Shown here: piece after piece, positions 15,844 through 22,533 of the stretch
How the letters are laid out: each line of letters opens with the position of its first letter
Position numbering within the stretch: position 1 is the first letter of the stretch
Source: a virus
Virus record (IMG/VR): IMGVR_UViG_3300025705_000012
Span: 1-30,776 of that record
Length of the DNA: 30,776 nt
Reading direction: 5' to 3' (one strand)
Notes under the pieces: generated by a model
Told to the model about the DNA's origin: nothing
Database searches by the model: none
Seen by the model: the letters and a program-made list of their open reading frames with translations, nothing else
Position numbers and translations under genes: made by a program

Positions 15844-16148
15844 AAATTTAAGTTTTTAATTGTTTCATATTCTTCTACCTTTAGCTGTAATTCTAAAGCT
15901 TTATCACAGGCCTTGTTTCTTGATTGTATTGCTCTATTTTTAGCTGATCTCATTTCCGATAACTGCTTTTCATATTCTCTTGATCTTGTCTGCATATTTG
16001 TACAATGCAGGAATACCTTTGTATAAGCGTCTATAACGTCTTGCAACTCTTTGTTGTCAGGTTTTGCCTTGTGCCATTTCAATAACGTCTTAGAAACCAC
16101 CTCGCTTTCGTTTAGGAACTGTATTTCCTCTATATCTAATATATTCAT
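15840..16148 (-). CDS. Coiled-coil protein of unknown function
   Basis: A 102-residue protein. The N-terminal 30 residues are acidic (MNILDIEEIQFLNESEVV), followed by a helix and a Lys/Glu/Arg-rich coiled coil (residues 55-98). Its ATG shares a base with the stop of the gene upstream. No enzymatic motif is seen. Confidence 0.6.
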   Translation of the reverse strand: MNILDIEEIQFLNESEVVSKTLLKWHKAKPDNKELQDVIDAYTKVFLHCTNMQTRSREYEKQLSEMRSAKNRAIQSRNKACDKALELQLKVEEYETIKNLNL

Positions 16149-16513
16149 TAGTTTACTCTAAATACGTAATACCAAGTTCTGTCTAATCTAAACTCCTCCT
16201 CAGAGTGGTCGTAGTGTGAAAAGTGATTGCCATAGCCATCTGAATCTCTAACATTCTGTGCTGTCTTTTCCCAATCAACTTCTATCCACCAAAGTTTTTC
16301 AAAATCAGCACACAAGGCGTCTTTCAGTTCTTCGGTATGTATTTCTTCGATAACGTCCTCGCAAATGATTCTGTATTCTGCTCCATCTGCCTCCCAATAA
16401 AAATCGTTCTCAGCGTTAATGCTGTTTAATAGTTCGTGTCTTTCCTCTTTGGTGGTTTCAATGTCCAAGTCCAAAAGGTTGTCATACATTTCTCTAATCG
16501 TACTAAGTTTCAT
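16148..16513 (-). CDS. Acidic protein of unknown function
   Basis: A 121-residue strongly acidic, Trp/Tyr-rich protein (DFEKLWWIEVDWEKTAQ near 70-86; HYDHSEEEFRLDRTWYY near 104-120). High acidity and small size recall DNA-mimic or host-takeover proteins, but no family is recognised. Its leader AACTAAAAACAGATATATTATG shares the AACTAAAAACAGAT element with other early genes of this genome. Confidence 0.62.
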   Translation of the reverse strand: MKLSTIREMYDNLLDLDIETTKEERHELLNSINAENDFYWEADGAEYRIICEDVIEEIHTEELKDALCADFEKLWWIEVDWEKTAQNVRDSDGYGNHFSHYDHSEEEFRLDRTWYYVFRVN

Positions 16514-16539
16514 AATATATCTGTTTTTAGTTAATAATT

Positions 16540-16746
16540 TTATTCGTGCAAGTCAATCCCTCTGTCCAAGGCCTCCTCCTCTATTCTCTCAAAAATATCT
16601 TCTTCTAACTTGTCCAATACGCTATCAATAATAATTGATGCCTCTGATTCGCTGCATTTATAATTGTCCGTTACATCTGATACGTGCCATAAATTTACAA
16701 CATATCCTAAATTTTCTAATGCTCTTACGCTTTCTGCTCTTGTCAT
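16540..16746 (-). CDS. Small acidic protein found in Bacteroidota phages
   Basis: A 68-residue protein with ALENLGYVVNLWHVSDV (9-25), a pattern I associate with short unannotated proteins in early regions of Bacteroidota phages, then an acidic helix (LDKLEEDIFERIEEEA). No function is known. Leader AAAAACAAACGATATG. Confidence 0.62.
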   Translation of the reverse strand: MTRAESVRALENLGYVVNLWHVSDVTDNYKCSESEASIIIDSVLDKLEEDIFERIEEEALDRGIDLHE

Positions 16747-16760
16747 ATCGTTTGTTTTTA

Positions 16761-16928
16761 TTATTCAATAATTGTTTTTAATTCATCATACACTTCCTGA
16801 AAAGTCGAGTTTTCTCTTACCAACTCATAACTACTGTAATCTTTAAAGACTACTGACATTTCGTAATTACCAAACCACTTGTTCAAGATTTGCCACTCTG
16901 CGTATTTACTTCTTAGTTTTACTTTCAT
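16761..16928 (-). CDS. 55-residue protein of unknown function
   Basis: The ORF from ATG 16928 to TAA 16761 encodes MKVKLRSKYAEWQILNKWFG and a second half rich in aromatics and acids. Its ATG overlaps the TAA of the upstream gene (TAATG). Predicted soluble; no family is recognised. Confidence 0.55.
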   Translation of the reverse strand: MKVKLRSKYAEWQILNKWFGNYEMSVVFKDYSSYELVRENSTFQEVYDELKTIIE

Positions 16929-17107
16929 TATATCTGATTTTTAAACTGTTCAACTGCCTCTTTTAGTCTCTTGGTTGCTGCCTCTTTTACCCACTCGGAA
17001 ACTTCGGTTCCTGCAAATGCAGGCTTATGGTTTACAAGTTCTGTTGCTGCGCAATAAACTGAATACAACTTTTCGTACTCTGCTGATGATAATTTTACTT
17101 CTGTCAT
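16928..17107 (-). CDS. 59-residue protein, first gene after promoter C
   Basis: The ORF from ATG 17107 to TAA 16928 encodes MTEVKLSSAEYEKLYSVYCA, a middle AGTEVSEWVKEAATKRL and a helical C-terminus. It is the first gene after promoter/leader module C and shares a TAATG junction with the next gene, which supports expression. Function unknown. Confidence 0.62.
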   Translation of the reverse strand: MTEVKLSSAEYEKLYSVYCAATELVNHKPAFAGTEVSEWVKEAATKRLKEAVEQFKNQI

Positions 17108-17115
17108 AATATATA

Positions 17116-17176
17116 GTTTTAGTTAATATTTGGCAATTTAGGTTTAAATTGTGGATAAAAAAAATTTAAGGCAAAA
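17116..17176 (-). promoter_or_regulatory. Promoter/leader module C
   Basis: Minus strand: TTTTTG at the end of the terminator T-tract, 31 bases containing T8, a DnaA box and AATTTA, then TAAATTG (17140-17134), CCAAATATTAACTAAAAC and ATG at 17107. Spacing and leader match modules A and B. It opens the unit running to terL, including the base-modification genes. Confidence 0.62.
17150..17158 (-). promoter_or_regulatory. DnaA box TTATCCACA
   Basis: A perfect consensus DnaA box on the minus strand, inside the spacer of promoter module C. A second perfect copy is in module A. The phage's own DnaA domain IV protein (14208-14540) or host DnaA could bind it. Confidence 0.5.
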
Positions 17177-17195
17177 AAAAACCGAAATTAATCGG
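17173..17195 (-). terminator. Intrinsic terminator ending the helicase-sigma unit
   Basis: Minus strand: CCGA, loop TTAATT, TCGG, then nine T; two G-T pairs can extend the stem. It overlaps the stop of the 44-residue gene and abuts the TTTTG box of promoter C. Confidence 0.72.
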
Positions 17196-17322
17196 CCTCC
17201 TCTTTTGGTGTGTTCATCAATTCTATCTTTTTCTCAACTACTTGAAGGCGTATCATAACCTCTGATAGCACTCTGTCATACAATGCAAAATGCTCTTTGT
17301 GTGTTCTTTTCTTAGGTTTCAT
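17188..17322 (-). CDS. 44-residue basic peptide
   Basis: The ORF from ATG 17322 to TAA 17188 encodes MKPKKRTHKEHFALYDRVLS, then a helical segment and PKEEAD. It is the last gene before the terminator and overlaps the nuclease-like gene upstream by 11 bases. No family is recognised. Confidence 0.55.
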   Translation of the reverse strand: MKPKKRTHKEHFALYDRVLSEVMIRLQVVEKKIELMNTPKEEAD

Positions 17323-17725
17323 CTTTTAGTATTTTAAGTGCTGCTAAATCTTCTGTCAATAGGTAAACAGGTTTGTTAATTTTCTTCTTGGTCCACATAG
17401 TTGTATCAGGGCAATACATCTCTTTTAAGGGTGGTAATTCTAAATTGTTAAGCCAATACAGGTACGTGCCTTTTGGATCGCTTACAAAGTAAATAGCAAC
17501 CTTGCCTGTTGAAATCAAAGCATCGTACTTGTCTTTTTCCAACATCTTATCAGGATAATGCTTATTTCTGAACTTCATCTCCATTACACATTCCTGTCCT
17601 TTCGGTGTCAGGCCCTCAGCGTCCCATTTTGTAAATCCTTCTCCTGTCCACTTTAAATCCCAACCATCAAATTTGTTAAGCATTAAAACTGTGGCCTCCT
17701 CCAACTTGTGAATCTTATCTATCAT
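17312..17725 (-). CDS. PD-(D/E)XK nuclease-like protein
   Basis: A 137-residue protein. Asp35 (KWDAEGLT) and Glu49-x-Lys51 (CVMEMKFR) are placed like the D...ExK catalytic core of the PD-(D/E)XK superfamily, with a hydrophobic strand AIYFVSD following. It could be an endonuclease or junction resolvase in replication. ATGA overlap with the gene upstream. Catalytic reading is from the motif alone. Confidence 0.55.
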   Translation of the reverse strand: MIDKIHKLEEATVLMLNKFDGWDLKWTGEGFTKWDAEGLTPKGQECVMEMKFRNKHYPDKMLEKDKYDALISTGKVAIYFVSDPKGTYLYWLNNLELPPLKEMYCPDTTMWTKKKINKPVYLLTEDLAALKILKDET

Positions 17726-17928
17726 TTCTTTTTCTTACGTGCATAAACCTCATTAATTTCATTAATCCATTGTTGAGCCTTTCTTCCATTGCAAGAGCAA
17801 AATGTGTGGTATTTGTGATTGAATACGTTGGCGTGAACTTCGCATATCATTTTAAATTCTTCGTGTGTAATGGTTTCCTTTCCTACCTCCTTGAAAGCCT
17901 TCCATCTTTTCCTATCCTCTCTTGTCAT
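17722..17928 (-). CDS. Small basic protein of unknown function
   Basis: A 68-residue protein. It starts MTREDRKRWKAFKEVG, has a Cys/His cluster NHKYHTFCSCNGRKAQQW (37-54) that could bind zinc, and ends in a Lys run. Similar short proteins occur in Bacteroidota phages as I recall. ATGA overlap on both sides. Confidence 0.62.
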   Translation of the reverse strand: MTREDRKRWKAFKEVGKETITHEEFKMICEVHANVFNHKYHTFCSCNGRKAQQWINEINEVYARKKKK

Positions 17929-18068
17929 CTTTTAAACTTAATTTTATTTAAACTATCTTTTCTTTTCTCGCACCCACAATCAAATCCAAATACCTTACTG
18001 AGTTTGTAAACTACCCATCTGATTCCTGTGTAAGTTGTTATCTTTTCTACTATGTCTCCTAACCGCAT
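17925..18068 (-). CDS. Small DCGC-motif protein
   Basis: I start it at ATG 18068 (MRLGDIVEKITTYTGIRWVV). The longer in-frame start at 18149 would run through the membrane-protein gene in another frame. The 47-residue product has FDCGCEKRKDSLNKI near its end. Proteins with LGDxVEKIT and a DCGCxKR motif are common small unannotated proteins in Bacteroidota phages. The two cysteines may bind metal. Confidence 0.68.
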   Translation of the reverse strand: MRLGDIVEKITTYTGIRWVVYKLSKVFGFDCGCEKRKDSLNKIKFKR

Positions 18069-18181
18069 ACAAAAAATATTATCGCTATTATACAATACAT
18101 AATAAATATGGTAACTATTGACGCAGCTGCATAAACAAGCGTCATACATAAGTCTGCTAATATTCCCTTACCTCTGCTCAT
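18059..18181 (-). CDS. 40-residue membrane protein
   Basis: The ORF from ATG 18181 to TAG 18059 encodes a short polar N-terminus (MSRGKGILADL) followed by one long hydrophobic segment (ASIVTIFIMYCIIAIIFF). It overlaps the genes on both sides (14 and 10 bases). Probably a single-pass inner-membrane peptide; role unknown. Confidence 0.6.
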   Translation of the reverse strand: MSRGKGILADLCMTLVYAAASIVTIFIMYCIIAIIFFVCG

Positions 18182-18590
18182 ATCTTAATTGTGTAAAATT
18201 GCTATTGTTATTATAATATGCCATTAATTCAATATCGTTTGCTGATCCTTCTCTTTTTCTTCTGCCTCCCATTCTTATCTCTCCTTTCAATTTTTCAACT
18301 CTTGAGAAAACTATGCCATCTGTACAGGCCCAAATAATTACTCCTTCTTGTTTTTTGTCTGTCATCTTTAAAAGTTTACGAACTGCAATAGGCAAAGGGA
18401 AACACTCATTCAAAGTTTTGATTCTGCCTTTGACTTCTAAGTTAAACAAAAAAACATCTTTGTTGTATATCTTAAAATCTACATCGTGCAATCCTAATTT
18501 TGCAAATGTTAATCCGTATGTATTACAAAACAATGTAACAGCTTTTGTTTCTCGTTCTAAGTCTACGCTGTTTTCAAACCTTAGGCTCAT
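18168..18590 (-). CDS. Possible PD-(D/E)XK nuclease-like protein
   Basis: A 140-residue protein. ENSVDLERETKAV (6-18), DVDF at 36-39 and LEVKGR (51-56) suggest an E...D...ExK arrangement as in small endonucleases or resolvases. The C-terminal part is basic (RMGGRRKREGS near 106-116). Family membership is a motif-level guess. It overlaps the MazG-like gene by four bases. Confidence 0.55.
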   Translation of the reverse strand: MSLRFENSVDLERETKAVTLFCNTYGLTFAKLGLHDVDFKIYNKDVFLFNLEVKGRIKTLNECFPLPIAVRKLLKMTDKKQEGVIIWACTDGIVFSRVEKLKGEIRMGGRRKREGSANDIELMAYYNNNSNFTQLRYEQR

Positions 18591-19003
18591 AACTTAGTTT
18601 TTAATTCCTCCACAAACCTCCGTAAATCTCTTACAGGTATCTGATGCCTTGACCTAAACTTTTCTGCGAAATTAGAGTACGGACAACCTGTGTTAATATT
18701 ATAGGTATCTTCATCTGTCATTTCTACTCCTGTAATCAAACAGTTTTTATGTCTTGGATAAGCAGGTGTCTCCAACATAGACTCAAAATGATTGACTGCT
18801 ACGTCTTTGGCACTTACTCCCAATTCCTTACTTTTCAAAGTCTCAATGTATAACGTTGCGTCCATTAATTCTTCTTGAAGGTGTTTTAGCCAATCTAAGC
18901 TGCTTAAATCGTTTCTCTCTAAAGTTGTACCATATTTCTTAACTCCAACCTTAGAACGCTGCTTATACCTATTTACTACTCTGTTTACTATTTTGTCTTC
19001 CAT
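18587..19003 (-). CDS. MazG-like phage protein
   Basis: A 138-residue protein. Residues 10-57 (YKQRSKVGVKKYGTTLERND, then WLKHLQEELMDATLYIE) match short phage MazG-like proteins, with EELMDA giving the Glu/Glu/Asp metal-binding pattern of nucleotide pyrophosphohydrolases. The C-terminal half (HKNCLITGVEMTDED, GCPYSNFAEKFRSRHQ) is an extra domain I do not recognise. It may clean the nucleotide pool or degrade alarmones. Only part of the MazG helix bundle is visible. Confidence 0.62.
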   Translation of the reverse strand: MEDKIVNRVVNRYKQRSKVGVKKYGTTLERNDLSSLDWLKHLQEELMDATLYIETLKSKELGVSAKDVAVNHFESMLETPAYPRHKNCLITGVEMTDEDTYNINTGCPYSNFAEKFRSRHQIPVRDLRRFVEELKTKL

Positions 19004-19116
19004 ATCTTGTTTTTAATTTTTAATAAAATACCATAGACTTCCATACAAGGCAATACAATACATACTGCAAATACTATGAATAGCCAAGTCCCTACTGTTT
19101 TTAATGCGTCTTTCAT
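18988..19116 (-). CDS. 42-residue membrane protein
   Basis: The ORF from ATG 19116 to TAG 18988 has one hydrophobic segment (VGTWLFIVFAVCIVLPC, 8-24) and a basic C-terminus (KIKNKIWKTK). It has an ATGA overlap with the sigma factor gene and overlaps the next gene by 16 bases. A small single-pass protein next to a sigma factor could be a tether or anti-sigma factor, but nothing beyond position supports that. Confidence 0.58.
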   Translation of the reverse strand: MKDALKTVGTWLFIVFAVCIVLPCMEVYGILLKIKNKIWKTK

Positions 19117-19610
19117 TTTATTGTCTTTATTAAATTTTTTACTTTTCTAACTGTTCTCTTAATTGAGTGGTAACTAATTCCTGTCATCTCAGCTAATTGT
19201 AGCCTGCTGATCTTCTTTACATACACGAGTTCAAATATTTTCCTATCATACCAATACATTTTAGAAAGCCTGTCTTCCACCTCCTCGTTTATCTCTTGAA
19301 AGTCTATTTCTTCTTTGTTGGTTCTGTTGAGAAAAACATCTTCTGTATCAGGGTTTATTGTATGCTGATTTTTTTTAACATCATCTAAATAAATACTTCT
19401 TAAAACCTTAAACACAAAGTAATAATTTACTTCATCTTGATTGTACATAAGACTTCTGTCATTTTTCTGAGACCAACTATGCAGCTTAATATACATATCC
19501 TGTGTAATGTCCTCAGCTGCCTCCTGAGATGCCCCAAAGCTTTTAACAACATTAATCCAATCGGTGTGCTTTTCTGCCAATAATTCTAATACCTCTACTC
19601 TGTGTCCCAT
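19113..19610 (-). CDS. ECF-type RNA polymerase sigma factor
   Basis: A 165-residue sigma factor with only regions 2 and 4. Region 2 includes ASQEAAEDITQDMYIKLHSW (27-46), the usual core-binding segment. Region 4 is the C-terminal helix-turn-helix (KISRLQLAEMTGISYHSIKR near 133-152). It would redirect host RNA polymerase to phage promoters. Candidate targets are the three promoter modules or the late units. It lies in the replication operon with the helicase, overlapping the membrane-protein gene upstream by 16 bases. Confidence 0.85.
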   Translation of the reverse strand: MGHRVEVLELLAEKHTDWINVVKSFGASQEAAEDITQDMYIKLHSWSQKNDRSLMYNQDEVNYYFVFKVLRSIYLDDVKKNQHTINPDTEDVFLNRTNKEEIDFQEINEEVEDRLSKMYWYDRKIFELVYVKKISRLQLAEMTGISYHSIKRTVRKVKNLIKTIK

Positions 19611-19804
19611 TTAAAAGTAATCAATATAAAAATAAAACTAAATTGCAGGGTGTTGTCATACAGATCCTCGTCTTCTACATAATACTTATCGTATAGAACT
19701 CCAACCAATATACTTTTGCTAACTGATACGCTTATATCTGCACCTGAAATAAAAGGCGTAATGAACAAAAAAGCTATAAACGTAAATAAAACTAAATAAA
19801 ACAT
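19595..19804 (-). CDS. 69-residue membrane protein
   Basis: A hydrophobic N-terminus (YLVLFTFIAFLFITPFISGA) resembling a signal anchor or signal peptide, an acidic middle (YVEDEDLYDNTL) and a second hydrophobic stretch (FSFIFILITF). It overlaps the sigma factor start. Similar to a short exported beta-rich protein; function unknown. Confidence 0.58.
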   Translation of the reverse strand: MFYLVLFTFIAFLFITPFISGADISVSVSKSILVGVLYDKYYVEDEDLYDNTLQFSFIFILITFKWDTE

Positions 19805-19836
19805 ATTAAAATTTTTACTAATATAATCATTTTTTT

Positions 19837-20751
19837 TTAAAAGGGAATATCTTCTTGCTTTAGTCTCTCAACTTTCAATAGACTCCTTCCTGAAATTTCA
19901 AATCCTACATTGTTTGGTATTGATCTCATTCTTATTGGCTCGTTCATAGATGTTGGCCTTCCTCCTGTGTCTGTCTCCTTAACTTTGCGAACGTGAATAT
20001 GGCTTTGCATCCAATCCGAAGGGTGCTGAGTGTATCTGTGTATAACAATAAAGTCATCAGCTCTATTTACAAACTTTCCTCCACCTTCTACATCTGATGC
20101 CAATGGCGGTATTGGGTGCCCTACGTATTCGTGTCCTAATGGGTGCTTGATTCTTAGGGCCTGTGTGTTGGCGTGAGTGTTTAGCCAAATGCTTACGTTG
20201 TTCTCTTTACAAAATAATCTCATCTCAGTTGTTGCCTCATAATCGTAGTCGTGGCCACTTATCCCCTCCATTTGTTTTCGGTCTTTTATAAGACTGTTAT
20301 ATGGATCAATAAAAAAGCCTTGAAACTTCCAAGCATTGTGTACTGCTTTTGCAACATCTAACAAGGACCTGTAAGTGTATAGCTTATTACAGTCAATAAA
20401 TTTAAATCTGTCATTTACCCACTCAGTCCATTTGTTAAATTCTTCTTCACTAACCTTGTTAATCGGTTTAGCTACTAAAAATTCTACAAGTTTTCTAATT
20501 ACGCTGTGGCTCTCATTCTCTGAACTAAACACTAACCACTTTATATCGTTTTTTTGGGCCTGTACAAGCATAAGGTATAATGCTACTGTTGTCTTACCTA
20601 CGTTTGCGTGTCCAAGTATTACGTTAAAATTTGAAGGCTTAAATCTAAAGTATTCATCTACTTCAGGTAGTCCATATCCTGCACCTTCTTTAATGCTACC
20701 TTTTCTAATTTCTTTTAAATGTTCTATCTGTTGTTTGTAGTCTATTAGCAT
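19837..20751 (-). CDS. DnaB/RecA-like replicative helicase
   Basis: A 304-residue single-domain ATPase. Walker A is GHANVGKTT (47-55), SENE (77-80) carries the catalytic Glu, Walker B is GFFIDP (145-150), and NTHAN (191-195) corresponds to the sensor motif of DnaB/RepA-type helicases. A GGGKFVNRADDFIVIHR segment (223-239) is typical of this group. No N-terminal primase-binding domain is present, and I see no primase or DNA polymerase, so the phage must borrow these from the host. It lies behind a terminator, with a TAACTTAG element before its start. Confidence 0.88.
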   Translation of the reverse strand: MLIDYKQQIEHLKEIRKGSIKEGAGYGLPEVDEYFRFKPSNFNVILGHANVGKTTVALYLMLVQAQKNDIKWLVFSSENESHSVIRKLVEFLVAKPINKVSEEEFNKWTEWVNDRFKFIDCNKLYTYRSLLDVAKAVHNAWKFQGFFIDPYNSLIKDRKQMEGISGHDYDYEATTEMRLFCKENNVSIWLNTHANTQALRIKHPLGHEYVGHPIPPLASDVEGGGKFVNRADDFIVIHRYTQHPSDWMQSHIHVRKVKETDTGGRPTSMNEPIRMRSIPNNVGFEISGRSLLKVERLKQEDIPF

Positions 20752-20777
20752 CTGTTTGTTTTTTGATCTAAGTTAGT

Positions 20778-20807
20778 AAAAAAAAGGGGATTGAATAAAC
20801 AACCCCC
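20778..20807 (-). terminator. Intrinsic terminator before the helicase gene
   Basis: Minus strand: GGGGGTTG, loop TTTATT, CAATCCCC, then eight T. This is an 8-bp stem with one G-T pair. It separates the small early genes from the helicase unit. Directly after it comes TAACTTAG, the second box of the promoter modules, without the 31-base-spaced TTTTG. Confidence 0.88.
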
Positions 20808-20833
20808 AAATTTAATTTAAAAGGCATATCATC

Positions 20834-21088
20834 TTACCTGTCAGGACTATGGTCTGCTGCTGTAACAGCCTCCTTTGGTTTCCAATCGTCATACTGACAA
20901 TAAATTTTGTCTCCTGCTTTACTTCTCAGGACGTTTACAGTAAGCCAACCATTGTTGTTTTTAATGTTTGGTTGCTTTTCTTCTAAAAACTGCTTAAACT
21001 CCTCTACGTTGATATTTAACTTTGCTACAATCCAACTTAACTGCGGTACCTCTTTAGCGACAATACCATTCACAAATTCTTTTGCCAT
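20834..21088 (-). CDS. Small replication-region protein of unknown function
   Basis: An 84-residue protein (MAKEFVNGIVAKEVPQ, then NINVEEFKQFLEEKQ, GWLTVNVLRSKAGDKIYCQ). The order of a short strand, a helix and a KSKAG-like strand pair recurs in small proteins beside replication genes in Bacteroidota phages. It lies between the OB-like gene and the terminator, three bases after the former. No function can be assigned. Confidence 0.62.
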   Translation of the reverse strand: MAKEFVNGIVAKEVPQLSWIVAKLNINVEEFKQFLEEKQPNIKNNNGWLTVNVLRSKAGDKIYCQYDDWKPKEAVTAADHSPDR

Positions 21089-21091
21089 AAT

Positions 21092-21487
21092 TTACTCGTT
21101 TATAAAATTAATTAATAATTGTGCGTCTGAAATGACGTCTTCAATTCCTGATCCACCTCTTTGAGAATGAAAGTCTACTGCTGCCTTTGTCATTGACTGT
21201 CTAATAATCAATTGGTCTTTTGACTTAGGCTGTACATAATTCGATCCTGCGGCCTGTGGTGCTTGTTGCATTTCGTTTGGTTTCGGATATACAACCTTTG
21301 CTGAGTTGTATTGCTCATTCGTAATTTCGTACTCACATAGCTCTCCTATGCCTTTCTTAAAATCCCCTTTAGCGAGAAAGTTTAAAATATCGCCATTCTC
21401 GAACGATACTTGGAATTTGTTAAATTGCTGATGTCCGTTTGAATACGTACCTCTCGCCTCTACTGTTTTTACTGTACTCGTTTTCAT
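21092..21487 (-). CDS. Candidate ssDNA-binding OB-type protein
   Basis: A 131-residue protein. The N-terminal 65 residues are short strands consistent with an OB fold (GTYSNGHQQFNKFQVSFENG, residues 13-32). A linker rich in Gln/Ala/Pro follows, then a C-terminal helix region QLIIRQSMTKAAVDF (92-106) and a short tail. The IRQS...KAA pattern is common in phage proteins next to replicative helicases. ssDNA binding is inferred. It has an ATGA overlap with the 41-residue peptide upstream. Confidence 0.6.
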   Translation of the reverse strand: MKTSTVKTVEARGTYSNGHQQFNKFQVSFENGDILNFLAKGDFKKGIGELCEYEITNEQYNSAKVVYPKPNEMQQAPQAAGSNYVQPKSKDQLIIRQSMTKAAVDFHSQRGGSGIEDVISDAQLLINFINE

Positions 21488-21609
21488 TTTTCAAGTGTAA
21501 TTAAATTAAACATTTCATTGTGTGCAACTTCTGAGCGTGCACTTAACTCCTCAACTTTCGATTCTAAGGCTGTAATTCTTGCCCTGTAATATTCTAACTG
21601 TTCTTCCAT
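21484..21609 (-). CDS. 41-residue coiled-coil peptide
   Basis: The ORF from ATG 21609 to TGA 21484 encodes MEEQLEYYRARITALESKVE and a further helical half. It is linked by TAATG to the gene upstream and ATGA to the gene downstream, so it is almost certainly translated. It is a single coiled-coil helix; role unknown. Confidence 0.62.
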   Translation of the reverse strand: MEEQLEYYRARITALESKVEELSARSEVAHNEMFNLITLEK

Positions 21610-21848
21610 TATGCTACCTCTTGTTCTAAGTTAAACAAATCTTTTCCACCATACCATTCTACTTCTGCACGGTCATAAAGTCCAATAAATATTGTAAGGT
21701 CTGTTAATTCGCCTATCGTTAAATGGCTGTACATTGTTTTCTGCAAAGAGTATAATACCCCCTTGTATGTCGCAGGATAAATTTTTGCCTTTTCTTCTAA
21801 AATGGATTTGTAGTTCGGTTTCAATCTGCTGTAAAGTGTAGTTCTCAT
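21609..21848 (-). CDS. Small early protein of unknown function
   Basis: A 79-residue protein (MRTTLYSRLKPNYKSILEEKAKI...FNLEQEVA), soluble, with a helical first half and TIGELTDLTIFIGLYDRAEV in the second. Its leader ACAACAGATATG carries the ACAGAT element. No family is recognised. Confidence 0.6.
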   Translation of the reverse strand: MRTTLYSRLKPNYKSILEEKAKIYPATYKGVLYSLQKTMYSHLTIGELTDLTIFIGLYDRAEVEWYGGKDLFNLEQEVA

Positions 21849-21864
21849 ATCTGTTGTAATTTAG

Positions 21865-22011
21865 TTAAATTCTGTCTATAAAATGCTGTATCTTGTTTAA
21901 AAAGGTAAGGTCATTTAACTCCTGATCTGTGTAAACCTCCACCCTTGTTACTCTGCTGCCTTTAAGGCGAACCTGTCTGTGTACTATATTAAGTCCTGTT
22001 GCTGTTCTCAT
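21865..22011 (-). CDS. 48-residue protein of unknown function
   Basis: The ORF from ATG 22011 to TAA 21865 encodes MRTATGLNIVHRQVRLKGSR, then VEVYTDQELNDL and a helical end. The ATG is preceded directly by AAACAG (AAACAGATG), the recurrent start element of this genome. Basic N-terminal half; function unknown. Confidence 0.58.
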   Translation of the reverse strand: MRTATGLNIVHRQVRLKGSRVTRVEVYTDQELNDLTFLNKIQHFIDRI

Positions 22012-22015
22012 CTGT

Positions 22016-22192
22016 TTATTTTAAAAGTGTTGAAAATTTTACCATCGTATTCTCTAAGTAGTCCGTATCAAATCTATTCCAATAAGACCTTTCAGGAATG
22101 TTCAACGATACAGCCTCGTGCTGACTGCTTAGTACATCAATAAGTAAACTCCTGTAACTTGTTTCTTCGTAATACGCCGCTTTGTATATCAT
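22016..22192 (-). CDS. 58-residue protein of unknown function
   Basis: The ORF from ATG 22192 to TAA 22016 encodes MIYKAAYYEETSYRSLLIDV, a middle SLNIPERSYWNRFDT and LENTMVKFSTLLK. Its leader is AAAAACAGATATTATG, shared almost exactly with the gene at 22439. It is followed four bases later by the next ATG. Soluble; no family recognised. Confidence 0.58.
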   Translation of the reverse strand: MIYKAAYYEETSYRSLLIDVLSSQHEAVSLNIPERSYWNRFDTDYLENTMVKFSTLLK

Positions 22193-22208
22193 AATATCTG
22201 TTTTTAAA

Positions 22209-22439
22209 TTAAAAAATTAATGCGTTCGCTTTATTTTGTTGGCGGACAATTTTATTTTGTTTTTTGATAAGAACATTTAAAGCTCGGATAACATCATTTC
22301 TTGAATCTCCGATAACGCCAACTCTCATCTCAATACCTTCTACTCGCATCATATCGCCTAACTCTCTCTCCCACTTTGAATTTAAATACTGAACTCTCAC
22401 TAATCTATTATTTTCAATTTTTACTAATCCTACGTGCAT
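22209..22439 (-). CDS. 76-residue protein, first gene after promoter A
   Basis: The product starts MHVGLVKIENNRLVRVQYLN, with a basic C-terminus (IKKQNKIVRQQNKAN). It is the first gene of the unit opened by promoter/leader module A. Basic character and early position allow a nucleic-acid-binding role, without motif support. Confidence 0.65.
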   Translation of the reverse strand: MHVGLVKIENNRLVRVQYLNSKWERELGDMMRVEGIEMRVGVIGDSRNDVIRALNVLIKKQNKIVRQQNKANALIF

Positions 22440-22446
22440 AATATCT

Positions 22447-22508
22447 GTTTTAGTTAATATTCGGCTAAGTTAGGATAAATTACAGTTAAAAAAAAATTAT
22501 CCACAAAA
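22447..22508 (-). promoter_or_regulatory. Promoter/leader module A
   Basis: Minus strand: TTTTG (ending at 22504), 31 bases containing a DnaA box edge, T9 and AATTTA, then TAACTTAG (22472-22465), CCGAATATTAACTAAAAC and ATG at 22439. It is the closest of the three modules to the shared consensus and opens the early gene unit. Confidence 0.65.
22497..22505 (+). promoter_or_regulatory. DnaA box TTATCCACA
   Basis: A perfect consensus DnaA box on the plus strand overlapping the TTTTG box of promoter A, next to A-tracts at 22505-22542. A-tracts beside a DnaA box are also what an AT-rich unwinding region could look like. Confidence 0.5.
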
Positions 22509-22533
22509 AAAATAAAAAAAAATAAAAAAAAGC

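Noticed and set aside
18069-18149. Longer start (MYDACLCSC) for the DCGC-motif protein
   Set aside because: The extra 27 codons lie in another frame of the 40-residue membrane protein; MRLGD is the recognisable start.
20375-20740. 121-codon plus-strand ORF opposite the helicase
   Set aside because: It covers the Walker A region of the helicase on the other strand and has no recognisable content.
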